Of a stretch of 27,835 nucleotides of DNA, positions 21,367-27,835 are shown piece after piece (positions within the stretch are counted from its first letter, which is position 1; every line of letters begins with the position of its first letter). This DNA is from JAVBLF01 sp031553675 (GTDB taxonomy: Bacteria > Bacillota > Clostridia > Christensenellales > CALWSW01). A model generated the notes under the pieces. It did no database searches. It saw only the letters and a list, made by a program, of their open reading frames with translations, and was not told the origin of the DNA. Location of the stretch: NCBI GenBank assembly GCA_031553675.1, contig JAVBLF010000066.1, positions 1 through 27,835 of the forward strand. Direction: 5' to 3'. Made by a program: the position numbers and the translations under genes.

Positions 21367-23385
21367 TCAAGCGCTGGGCCGCCGCTGGTATTTCGCCGCA
21401 AAGACGAGGGCAAGGGCCAGACAAGCCACACATGCCCCGAGCTCGATCGCGGCCTGCGCGCCCAAGCCGCTGCTTTGCGCCTGCGTTTCGCCGGTGAAGC
21501 CGCGCATCTCACCGCCCGGCAAGGGCGCATTTTGGCCATTGCCCCCCTGCACCGCTCCCGGGCCGCCCTGCCCCGGCTGGCCGCCAGGTCCGGGCATGCC
21601 TTGCGGCCGTTCGCCCTTTTGGATCGCGGCGATCGCTTCTTCGGGCATGCCCATTTCGCGCATGCGGCCGATGTCCTCTTCGCTGAGATCGCCCGGCGCG
21701 CCTTCGAAGGCAAACTGCATGGGAGCACCGTTTTCGCCGCCATCGCCTTGCCGCGTGAAGGCCATGCGCATCCCGCCGCCTTGGCTGCCGAGCGCTTGCA
21801 GATCGATCGACGACGTATCGAAAAGCGCACTCTTATCGGCGTTTTGCCCGTCGGTGGTCGAGGGGATGCTGCCGTCGAGCTGGCCGGATACGCTCTCGGC
21901 CCGCCGATCGACCAGCTCCTCAAACACCGGCAACGAAGCCGTGTATTCGTCGTAGCTGACGAAGGCGCTCGGGTCGTTCTTCACGTGGTCCGAAATCAGT
22001 TTCGTCAGCGAATCCAGGGTCGAAGCGAATCGACCGCTCTGCCAATAGCCCTCGACGATCTGGCGCAGGTAAGTGTGGTATTGGGCCAGGTAGGTGGGAT
22101 CGCTGAGAAGCTGACCGATCAGAGGCCTGTCTTCGAAAGTCGCGCCCGAAAGCGGCGTGTCGATCGGGAAGTGAACGACGCTCGACGCATCGCCCGACAT
22201 AAAGCCGCCGAACGCGAGGTTGAAATCCCAAGGCAGCATGGCGATTTTTCCGCCGTTTTCGTAGAGGTAATAGTTGTGCCCCATCTGGCTCGCGTAGCTG
22301 TCGAGGTTGACGACGAAGGTCATCGCCGCAAAATACCGCAGGCAGGCATCGACATCGACGCATTGTTCGAGGTCTTTGCCCTCGCTCAAGCCCTTGAGCG
22401 CCCGGACGACGCGCGTTTTGTCGGCCGCTGAGGTCGGGAAAATGGCGTTGTCGAAGATCGCGCTGTAACTTGTCGGGTCGTCGTCGGTGTAGACGAGAGA
22501 AACGCCGTTCGACGCCATGCCGAAACCGCCTCCGGGACCACCGCCTCCGAAGACGAAGTTGCGCTGTTCGGGCGCCGCCGCGTCGGCATTCGGCTGCGCT
22601 TGATCAGCGTCGGCATTTGGTTGCGTTGGCTTGGTGTCGGCATTTGGCTGTACCTGCGCTGCTCGTTCGTCACCCACCCTATCAGGGCGCTGCTGGTTGC
22701 CGTTCTGCGCTTCGCCGTCGTCGCCGACGACCAGTTCGCGCATCCGTCCTTCGCCGCGCCCGCCCATGCTTTCCGGCTTGTAGAGCTTGCCCTCGCCGTC
22801 GTAGTTGCGGTGCAAAAAGGCGTCTTCCATCACCTCGACGGCCAGGTAAAAGCCCCATTTCGCGCCGTTGACCGAGATGTCCGCAAAGGCGAAAAGCGGC
22901 GTCTTGACCCCGAGGGATTCCATGATGTCGTAGGAAATGTATTCTTTCATATAAGTTGCGTCGCCCTGCATGTTGTTGACGGCGAGCTTGTCGAGCCCAT
23001 ACCAGGTTTGCCCTTCGATGAAGTGGTCGAACTCGATCTTGAAGCTGTAGCGGTCGCTGTCCGGATTCGCCGCGACCATCGAGAGGCTGGAATTGCCTTT
23101 CGGACGGATGCCGACATTTGTGATCTTCTTGCCGTCGATCACGACGTCGGCGCGGATGTACGCTTCCTGCGTCGCGTTTTCGAGCATCTGCTGCCAATCG
23201 GATTCGGCTGCCACGATCTCGATCGACAGCACTTTCGTCTTGTCGAAGGCGGTGGCATAGGCGACGTTCGTCTCCTTCACGAGGGGGGCGACCGCATCGG
23301 GACGGACGATCGCGAAAGCCGTCAGCGCGACGAGCAGTGCCATCAGAAGCGCGACAAAGGCCGTCAGCCCTTTGCTGTGAATCAA
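21367..23385 (-). CDS. CotH-type kinase family protein, membrane-anchored
   Basis: A 672-residue protein with an N-terminal signal or anchor helix (about 8-27) and a C-terminal membrane helix (about 645-665), so the bulk should lie outside the cell. The CotH domain shows RPKGNSSLSM (94-103), WYGLDKLAVNN, the KWGFYLAVEVMEDAFL strand and the catalytic-type LPWDFNLAFGGF with Asp387. CotH proteins are atypical kinases that phosphorylate spore-coat or surface proteins. A low-complexity insert (about 225-275) splits the domain and contains three QPNAD copies; a second Gly/Pro/Gln-rich segment (about 595-640) precedes the C-terminal helix. Start is TTG at 23385 with GGGGG eight bases upstream, 14 bases after the DUF4956 gene. 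Confidence 0.88.
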   Translation of the reverse strand: MIHSKGLTAFVALLMALLVALTAFAIVRPDAVAPLVKETNVAYATAFDKTKVLSIEIVAAESDWQQMLENATQEAYIRADVVIDGKKITNVGIRPKGNSSLSMVAANPDSDRYSFKIEFDHFIEGQTWYGLDKLAVNNMQGDATYMKEYISYDIMESLGVKTPLFAFADISVNGAKWGFYLAVEVMEDAFLHRNYDGEGKLYKPESMGGRGEGRMRELVVGDDGEAQNGNQQRPDRVGDERAAQVQPNADTKPTQPNADADQAQPNADAAAPEQRNFVFGGGGPGGGFGMASNGVSLVYTDDDPTSYSAIFDNAIFPTSAADKTRVVRALKGLSEGKDLEQCVDVDACLRYFAAMTFVVNLDSYASQMGHNYYLYENGGKIAMLPWDFNLAFGGFMSGDASSVVHFPIDTPLSGATFEDRPLIGQLLSDPTYLAQYHTYLRQIVEGYWQSGRFASTLDSLTKLISDHVKNDPSAFVSYDEYTASLPVFEELVDRRAESVSGQLDGSIPSTTDGQNADKSALFDTSSIDLQALGSQGGGMRMAFTRQGDGGENGAPMQFAFEGAPGDLSEEDIGRMREMGMPEEAIAAIQKGERPQGMPGPGGQPGQGGPGAVQGGNGQNAPLPGGEMRGFTGETQAQSSGLGAQAAIELGACVACLALALVFAAKYQRRPSA
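22582..22650 (-). repeat. Three 27-bp-period repeats coding QPNAD inside cotH
   Basis: The 15-base core (plus strand GTCGGCATTTGGCTG and two one- or two-base variants) recurs at 22582, 22609 and 22636. It encodes QPNAD at residues 246, 255 and 264, in frame, so copy number could vary without disrupting the protein. Confidence 0.85.
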
Positions 23386-23399
23386 GTGAACGGCCCCCT

Positions 23400-24071
23400 T
23401 TACGACATGTAATCGCCGTTGTAGCTGATCAACGCTGCGCTTCGCACGCCTTCGATGCCGCGGATCCGCCCGATGAACTTCGTGTCGCCCTCTTTGAGGC
23501 GGATCTCCATCGTCAACTCCATGCCGCTGTCGCCGATCGTCTTGGTCTTGACGGCATACTTTTTGACGCTTTTTTTCAGCTCGTCGATCACGCCGTCTTC
23601 CGAATCTTCATCCGCTGCGCCGACGACGAGTATGAAAGGACTTTCGCCGCTCTTTTTGTTGACGAAGAGGATGAGCACGATGCCGATGAAGATCGATCCC
23701 AGGATGGCCAAGGGTAAAAGCCCCGCGCCCAACACGATGCCGGCTGCGATGGCCCAGAAGAGGAACACAATATCGAGCGGCTCCTTGATCGCCGTGCGAA
23801 AGCGGACGATCGACAGCGCGCCGACCATGCCGAGCGACAGGATGATGTTTGACGTCACGGCGAGGATGATCATCGTCGTCACGAGGATGAGGCCGAGCAG
23901 CGACACGCCGAACGAAGGCGAATACATCACGCCGGCGTAGGTCTTGCGGTAGACGATGAAGATGAACAGTCCCAGCGCAAACGCGCACACCATGGCGATG
24001 ATCATGTCGAGCGTGGAAAAACTGCTGATGTTCTCGAGAAAGCTGGATTTAAAGAGGTCGTTGAAATTCAT
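23400..24071 (-). CDS. DUF4956 membrane protein
   Basis: A 223-residue protein with about four or five hydrophobic helices in the first 140 residues and a soluble C-terminal domain (about 145-223) with a predicted alpha/beta, ACT-like rhythm. The family signature GMVGALSIVRFRTAIKEPLDIVFLFWAIAAG (81-111 region) is clear. Biochemical function is unknown; the family is found next to VTC-domain and CotH genes, suggesting a membrane partner for polyphosphate or phosphoryl transfer. ATG at 24071 has GGGAG upstream. It lies 29 bases after the VTC gene. Confidence 0.88.
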   Translation of the reverse strand: MNFNDLFKSSFLENISSFSTLDMIIAMVCAFALGLFIFIVYRKTYAGVMYSPSFGVSLLGLILVTTMIILAVTSNIILSLGMVGALSIVRFRTAIKEPLDIVFLFWAIAAGIVLGAGLLPLAILGSIFIGIVLILFVNKKSGESPFILVVGAADEDSEDGVIDELKKSVKKYAVKTKTIGDSGMELTMEIRLKEGDTKFIGRIRGIEGVRSAALISYNGDYMS

Positions 24072-24100
24072 GGTCGTACTCCCGTCGTCGTTTTCGCCGC

Positions 24101-24793
24101 TCAACCGTAGATGCGCGAGCGGGCGTATTTGGAGAATTCGGTCGTCTTGCGGTTGTCGCACTGGATCGCGCCGCGGATCAAGTCGGGCAGGAAGGCGCCG
24201 TATTTCACTTCCAGCAGCACTTGCCCGGCGTCCGATACAGGCGCCATGGGGCAGTCCGGGTCGAAGAGTTTCGTCGCGTAGAGGCCGCTTTTGACCTCGC
24301 TGTCGAAGGTGAGACGCACATCACCATGGGGATATACATAAGCCTCTCGCCAGTAATCGACGAGCATCCGCGGCTTGAGCTGCTTGCCCTTCGCCTTGGC
24401 GAAAAAGTCGATCAACAGCGGATCGCCTTCCTCCGCCATCCAATCCAGATCCCCTTTGAGGATGCGCTCGCATTGCGCGCGCGAAAGCGCCGCCGACCGC
24501 TTGACGCAAAGGCTGCCCTCTTTGGCCTTTTTTTCGAGCAGGATCGTCGCATCCGACCGATCGTAAATCCGAAGCCGGAACTTCTCCCGCTTGGGCAGAC
24601 CGTCGAGCTTTTCCCGAAGGGCCGTATCCTGGCTGTCATCGAAGTAGAGGCTGCGGACGTGGTAGCGTCCGTTCGGACCGGCGTGCGGGTCGGGCAAGCA
24701 GACGGCCCGAAGACGCGCGCGCAATGCATGGTAATCCATCAGGCTGAGAATGTGTTTCGCCTCATGGCGATGGGGAAGATCCAAGTACTTCAT
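24101..24793 (-). CDS. VTC-domain protein (polyphosphate polymerase-like)
   Basis: A 230-residue single-domain VTC protein of the triphosphate tunnel metalloenzyme fold. The charged tunnel motifs are visible: RHEAK (9-13), RSLYFDD (47-53), KFRLRIY (71-77), LLEKK (85-89), LVDYWREAY (144-152) and LLEVKYG (193-199). In yeast the VTC catalytic subunit makes polyphosphate from ATP; bacterial homologues are assumed to do the same, or to bind triphosphates. The ATG at 24793 keeps the first motif close to the N-terminus, as in relatives; an open extension to 24901 has no ribosome binding site. Heads the three-gene operon with DUF4956 and cotH. Confidence 0.87.
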   Translation of the reverse strand: MKYLDLPHRHEAKHILSLMDYHALRARLRAVCLPDPHAGPNGRYHVRSLYFDDSQDTALREKLDGLPKREKFRLRIYDRSDATILLEKKAKEGSLCVKRSAALSRAQCERILKGDLDWMAEEGDPLLIDFFAKAKGKQLKPRMLVDYWREAYVYPHGDVRLTFDSEVKSGLYATKLFDPDCPMAPVSDAGQVLLEVKYGAFLPDLIRGAIQCDNRKTTEFSKYARSRIYG

Positions 24794-25036
24794 TCCTTTC
24801 CAAGCGCTCGAGAGCGGTGCAATTCGAAACGACCTGCCCGGCCGCAGCATGGTATTTGGCTTGTCACCCATTAGACCTGTCCAGAAACCCCATTCCGGCA
24901 TCTATCCGGCAAATATTCCGCTCTGCTGCGTCAGCGCCTCCTAGCAGAATTTCTTCGATTATGCGTCGTCGGCACTTCCTTGCATAACGAAAGATTTGCT
25001 CGGATACCTCCCAAAAGCGGGTTTCCGGACGGGTCT

Positions 25037-25042
25037 ATTATA
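25037..25042 (-). promoter_or_regulatory. Probable -10 element of the VTC-DUF4956-cotH operon
   Basis: Perfect minus-strand TATAAT in an otherwise GC-rich area. No good -35 is seen at 16-18 bases, so an activator may be needed or the promoter may be elsewhere. Confidence 0.35.
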
Positions 25043-25193
25043 TGCGAACGGGTACACAAAAGAAAGGCGAGCAGGTAGATTGTACCAATTTGCCACATGC
25101 CTGACACAAACTCCCATCCAACGCCACGATGCGCCGAAATACAGCGCTCCAAGCAGTGTCCGTGAAAGCCGTACGACTTTTGGGACATATTCG

Positions 25194-25221
25194 TTGCGTG
25201 TGTCCGCGCATCGGATATAGA
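25194..25221 (+). promoter_or_regulatory. Promoter of the mocA-like gene
   Basis: -35 TTGCGT (25194-25199), 16-base spacer, -10 TATAGA (25216-25221); TAGAAT two bases on is an alternative -10. Confidence 0.5.
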
Positions 25222-25276
25222 ATGGAAGCAATCCAGACAAATGCAAGCATTCCACGCCCAAAAAGGAGGCGATCCA

Positions 25277-25861
25277 TTGAACGGAGTGTCGGCCATCGTG
25301 ATGGCATCCGGCTTGTCGCGGCGCATGGGCGGCGTGAACAAGCTCCTGTTGCCTGTGGATGGCAAACCGCTTATCGCGCATACGCTTTCGCTCATCGCAT
25401 CGGCGCCTGCGCTGACGGAAAGCATCGTCGTCACACAAAACCCCGAGATCCGCGCACTTGCCCGCGCACACGGCGCGCGCTGCGTGGAAAACCCTGCGCC
25501 CCAGCTCGGACAGAGCCAGAGCGTCCGATTGGGTACCGCGGCTGCGAGCGGCGATTTCTACCTATTTTTACCGGGCGACCAACCCTACCTCCGACCGTCC
25601 GACATCGCGCTCTTGATCCGCATGGCGGAGACGGGTCGAATCGTATCGCCCCGCGCGGAGGGGCAGCCCTCCAGTCCCACCCTCTTTTGTGCCTCCTTTC
25701 GCGACGAGCTGCTCGCCCTCGAAGGAGACAACGGCGGCGGCGCACTCAAACGCCGCTACGCCGACCGCGTCGACTATGTCGAACTTCCACGCGAGACCCT
25801 TCGGGACATCGACAATTGGGACGATTACCAGGCCTTGCTCCAAGCGTTTGCCGGCCGCTGA
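25277..25861 (+). CDS. mocA: MobA/MocA-like nucleotidyltransferase
   Basis: A 194-residue NTP-transferase fold protein. The nucleotide loop SGLSRRMGGVNKLLL (11-25) and GKPLI (29-33) open the domain and the metal-binding LPGDQP (98-103) is the MocA/MobA-type motif. MocA adds cytidine to molybdopterin for Mo hydroxylases; MobA adds guanosine. The GDQP and KLLLP features fit the MocA (YgfJ) side. No Mo enzyme is in the window, so the target is not known. The start is TTG at 25277, strongly supported by AAGGAGG (25263-25269) at seven bases; upstream codons in the frame lack a ribosome binding site. Confidence 0.82.
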   Translation: MNGVSAIVMASGLSRRMGGVNKLLLPVDGKPLIAHTLSLIASAPALTESIVVTQNPEIRALARAHGARCVENPAPQLGQSQSVRLGTAAASGDFYLFLPGDQPYLRPSDIALLIRMAETGRIVSPRAEGQPSSPTLFCASFRDELLALEGDNGGGALKRRYADRVDYVELPRETLRDIDNWDDYQALLQAFAGR

Positions 25862-25868
25862 TGCGAGA

Positions 25869-25893
25869 AAAAAATTACATGCAAAAATTTTTT
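25869..25893 (+). repeat. A/T-only inverted repeat after the mocA-like gene
   Basis: AAAAAATT and AATTTTTT form an 8-bp stem of A-T pairs. It may act as a weak terminator or as an operator for the next gene; it is the most A/T-rich spot nearby. Confidence 0.35.
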
Positions 25894-25912
25894 AAGTTAT
25901 GCTGATTAAGTG

Positions 25913-25941
25913 TTGAAATTTTGACAAGGCTGTGTTAAGAT
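25913..25941 (+). promoter_or_regulatory. Promoter of the YheO-type regulator gene
   Basis: -35 TTGAAA (25913-25918), 17-base spacer, -10 TAAGAT (25936-25941), 26 bases before the ATG. Confidence 0.62.
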
Positions 25942-25967
25942 GCACTCAGACAGAAAGAGATACGCAT

Positions 25968-26606
25968 ATGGACATCCAACATGATTTCGATTTTCTCAAA
26001 CGCCTGGCCAAAGGGCTTGCAGATCAATTCGGCAACAATTGCGAGGTCGTTCTACACGATCTTCGAAACGGACATGAGAACACGATAGTCGCCATCGAAA
26101 ATGGGCATATTACCAAACGAAAAGCGGGCGACGGCGCTTCCGAGGTCGTGCTCCAGGCACTGAAACAAGACGAAAAACCTCGCGATCACTTCAATTACCT
26201 GACAAAAACAAAAGATGGAAAAGTCCTCAAATCGACGACGGTCCACCTGTTGGACGATGACGGCAAAGCAGTCGGCATTTTCGGCATCAATTATGATGTA
26301 ACGGAACTCTTGCGCGCCGAGCAGGCCCTTAAAGCGCTCACCGCGGTCAAAGACGCCGGCGACCCGAAAAACGAGATCGAGACCATTCCCGGCAATGTGC
26401 AGGAACTTCTCGATAACCTCATCGACGAAGCCTGCCGCCACGTCGGAAAAGAAGTCTCCGCCATGGACAAGAGCGACAAAGTGCGCGCCATCCAGTACCT
26501 CGACGAGAAGGGCGCCTTCCTGATCAAAAAATCGGCCGAGAAGGTCTCCAACCATTTCGGCATATCCAAATTCACACTCTATAACTACCTAGGCGAAGGA
26601 AAGTGA
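25968..26606 (+). CDS. YheO/DauR-type PAS-HTH transcriptional regulator
   Basis: A 212-residue regulator. The N-terminal PAS-like YheO domain (about 1-115) includes EVVLHDL and the segment STTVHLLDDDGKAVGIFGIN. The C-terminal helix-turn-helix (about 165-208) reads RAIQYLDEKGAFLIKKSAEKV then FGISKFTLYNYL, the hallmark of this family. DauR in Pseudomonas controls D-arginine catabolism, and relatives commonly sit beside amino-acid-degradation genes. Here it precedes a diaminopropionate ammonia-lyase gene by 10 bases, so it very likely controls that gene. ATG at 25968 is taken; its ribosome binding site (AAAGAGA) is weak. Confidence 0.9.
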   Translation: MDIQHDFDFLKRLAKGLADQFGNNCEVVLHDLRNGHENTIVAIENGHITKRKAGDGASEVVLQALKQDEKPRDHFNYLTKTKDGKVLKSTTVHLLDDDGKAVGIFGINYDVTELLRAEQALKALTAVKDAGDPKNEIETIPGNVQELLDNLIDEACRHVGKEVSAMDKSDKVRAIQYLDEKGAFLIKKSAEKVSNHFGISKFTLYNYLGEGK

Positions 26607-26616
26607 GGATTCCGCT

Positions 26617-27835
26617 GTGGCTGACAAAGTGGCATGGAAACGCAACACAATGCCGAAGGGCGACGACGCGCAGGGCATGGCTCTCATGACGACCGAAGAG
26701 GTCGAAAAGGCGAGAAACTTCCATCAGAGCTTCCCGCAATACGCCGTCACGCCGCTCGCATCGCTGCCGAGTTTATCGAAACGACTGGGCCTGGGCGGCC
26801 TCTACGTCAAAGACGAATCCTACCGCTTTGGCCTCAACGCCTTCAAGGTGCTCGGCGGTTCCTACGCGATCGCGCGCTACATCGCGCAGCGCCTCGACAA
26901 GGACATCGCGGACCTCGGCTTCTCGGAACTGACGAAGGAACAAACCCGCAAGGACCTCGGAGACGTGACCTTCTACACGACGACTGACGGCAACCACGGT
27001 CGCGGCGTCGCTTGGTCGGCCAACGTGCTGAAGCAAAAATCCGTCGTCTACATGCCCAAAGGCTCCTCGGCCTACCGCCTCGAAAAGATCCGCAACGAGG
27101 GCGCCCGCGCCGAGATCCTCGACATGAACTACGATGACGCCGTCCGCCTGACGGCTGCCGAATCCGCCAAGACCCCCGGCAGCGTCGTCGTGCAGGACAC
27201 CGCCTGGGAAGGCTACGAAGAGATCCCCGGCTGGATCATGCAGGGCTACGGCACCATGGCGCTCGAAGCTGACGAACAGCTCAAAGCAAAAGGCGTCGCC
27301 CGCCCCACACACGTCTTCGTGCAGGCCGGTGTCGGCTCGCTCGCAGGCGCCATCCAGGGCTACTTCGCCAACGCCTACAAAGAAAACCCGCCCACCGTCG
27401 TCGTCGTCGAAGCCGACGCAGCCGACTGCCTCTACCGCAGCGCCCTGCAAGACGACGGTTCCAGCGTCAACGTCGGCGGTGACCTCGACACGATCATGGC
27501 CGGCCTCGCCTGTGGCGAACCGAACACCATCTCGTTCGAAGTGCTCCGCAACCATTCCGCCTGCTTCGTCTCCGCCTCCAACTGGGTCGCCGCCAATGGC
27601 ATGCGCACCCTCGGCAACCCCATGCGCGGCGATGACAAGGTAATCTCTGGCGAATCCGGCGCGGTCACGGCCGGCCTCGTCACCGCCATCATGGAACGCG
27701 AAGATTTGAAAGAACTTCGGGCCGCCCTCGGCCTCAACGAGTCCTCCCAAGTGCTCCTGTTCAGCACCGAGGGCGACACCGATCCTGATAAGTACCTCGA
27801 CATTGTCTGGAACGGGGACTATCCCGCTCCTCGGT
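26617..27835 (+). CDS. dpaL: Diaminopropionate ammonia-lyase, partial at right edge
   Basis: PLP enzyme that converts 2,3-diaminopropionate to pyruvate and two ammonia. About 406 codons are visible and no stop is reached, so only a few residues should be missing, as family members are about 400 long. The PLP lysine is Lys77 in NAFKVLGGSYA, the same number as in the E. coli enzyme (YgeX). TTDGNHGRG (about 122-130) holds the Asp that acts on the D-isomer, and GVGSLAG is the phosphate-binding glycine loop. The GTG at 26617 is chosen, with GAGGA about eight bases upstream. It follows the YheO-type regulator after 10 bases, probably as one transcript. Confidence 0.93.
   Translation, partial: MADKVAWKRNTMPKGDDAQGMALMTTEEVEKARNFHQSFPQYAVTPLASLPSLSKRLGLGGLYVKDESYRFGLNAFKVLGGSYAIARYIAQRLDKDIADLGFSELTKEQTRKDLGDVTFYTTTDGNHGRGVAWSANVLKQKSVVYMPKGSSAYRLEKIRNEGARAEILDMNYDDAVRLTAAESAKTPGSVVVQDTAWEGYEEIPGWIMQGYGTMALEADEQLKAKGVARPTHVFVQAGVGSLAGAIQGYFANAYKENPPTVVVVEADAADCLYRSALQDDGSSVNVGGDLDTIMAGLACGEPNTISFEVLRNHSACFVSASNWVAANGMRTLGNPMRGDDKVISGESGAVTAGLVTAIMEREDLKELRAALGLNESSQVLLFSTEGDTDPDKYLDIVWNGDYPAPR

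Larger units (their letters stand above)
24794..25276. other. Divergent intergenic region between VTC and mocA-like genes
   Basis: This 483-base stretch holds no convincing gene. It contains a minus-strand -10 element TATAAT (25042-25037), a 6-bp hairpin TTATGC (24959-24964)/GCATAA (24982-24987) and, on the right, the promoter and ribosome binding site of the plus-strand gene. The VTC transcript would carry a leader of more than 200 bases if it starts at the -10 named. Confidence 0.55.

Noticed and set aside
24794..24901. Longer VTC protein starting at 24901
   Set aside because: No ribosome binding site precedes that ATG and the extra 36 residues do not resemble the family; relatives start just before the RxExK motif.

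Overview
The window looks like a chromosomal piece of a GC-rich member of the Clostridia (Bacillota). The grounds are strong AGGAGG-type ribosome binding sites, frequent GTG and TTG starts, a six-subunit Rnf complex in the clostridial order C-D-G-E-A-B, ScpA, a CotH-type kinase and compact operons with ATGA overlaps. A Christensenellales-like anaerobe is possible, but this is a guess from style and not from a marker gene. Nothing in the window looks like a phage, transposon or CRISPR array.

Layout. 1-165: 5S rRNA with its terminator, the end of an rRNA operon. 284-1327: CPBP intramembrane protease. 1375-4348: zinc-uptake operon of a Fur/Zur-type repressor, binding lipoprotein, ATPase and permease, with a well-formed promoter and a Fur-box-like operator. 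4366-5882: site-2 protease family M50 gene and scpA. 5921-9780: uroporphyrinogen-decarboxylase-like gene, GPH-type transporter and a second URO-D-like gene in one operon, divergent from a PucR/CdaR-type regulator (10004-11527). 11574-13757: CAP-domain secreted protein, HMCES/YedK-type DNA-protein crosslink enzyme and a small membrane protein. 13704-14936: tadA and a YhhN-like membrane protein. 14882-15695: GntR/FCD regulator. 15736-21150: Rnf operon. 21367-24793: CotH kinase, DUF4956 membrane protein and VTC-domain protein. 25194-27835: mocA-like nucleotidyltransferase, YheO/DauR-type regulator and a diaminopropionate ammonia-lyase running off the right edge.

How the parts work together. The zinc operon is a self-contained metal-responsive uptake unit. 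The Rnf complex couples ferredoxin oxidation to NAD+ reduction and ion export, as expected in a strict anaerobe. The URO-D/transporter cluster looks like an inducible module for taking up and processing an organic, possibly methylated, compound; no corrinoid protein is present. The CotH-DUF4956-VTC trio looks like an envelope-associated phosphoryl-transfer or polyphosphate unit. The right edge resembles part of the Escherichia coli yge/ygf region, where mocA and ygeX also lie near each other.

The most interesting signals are the URO-D module with an atypical second paralogue, the CotH-DUF4956-VTC operon with an in-frame 27-bp repeat, the long structured leader before rnfC, the 222-bp non-coding insert between rnfC and rnfD, and a 42-nt imperfect palindrome between cotH and the rnf promoter.
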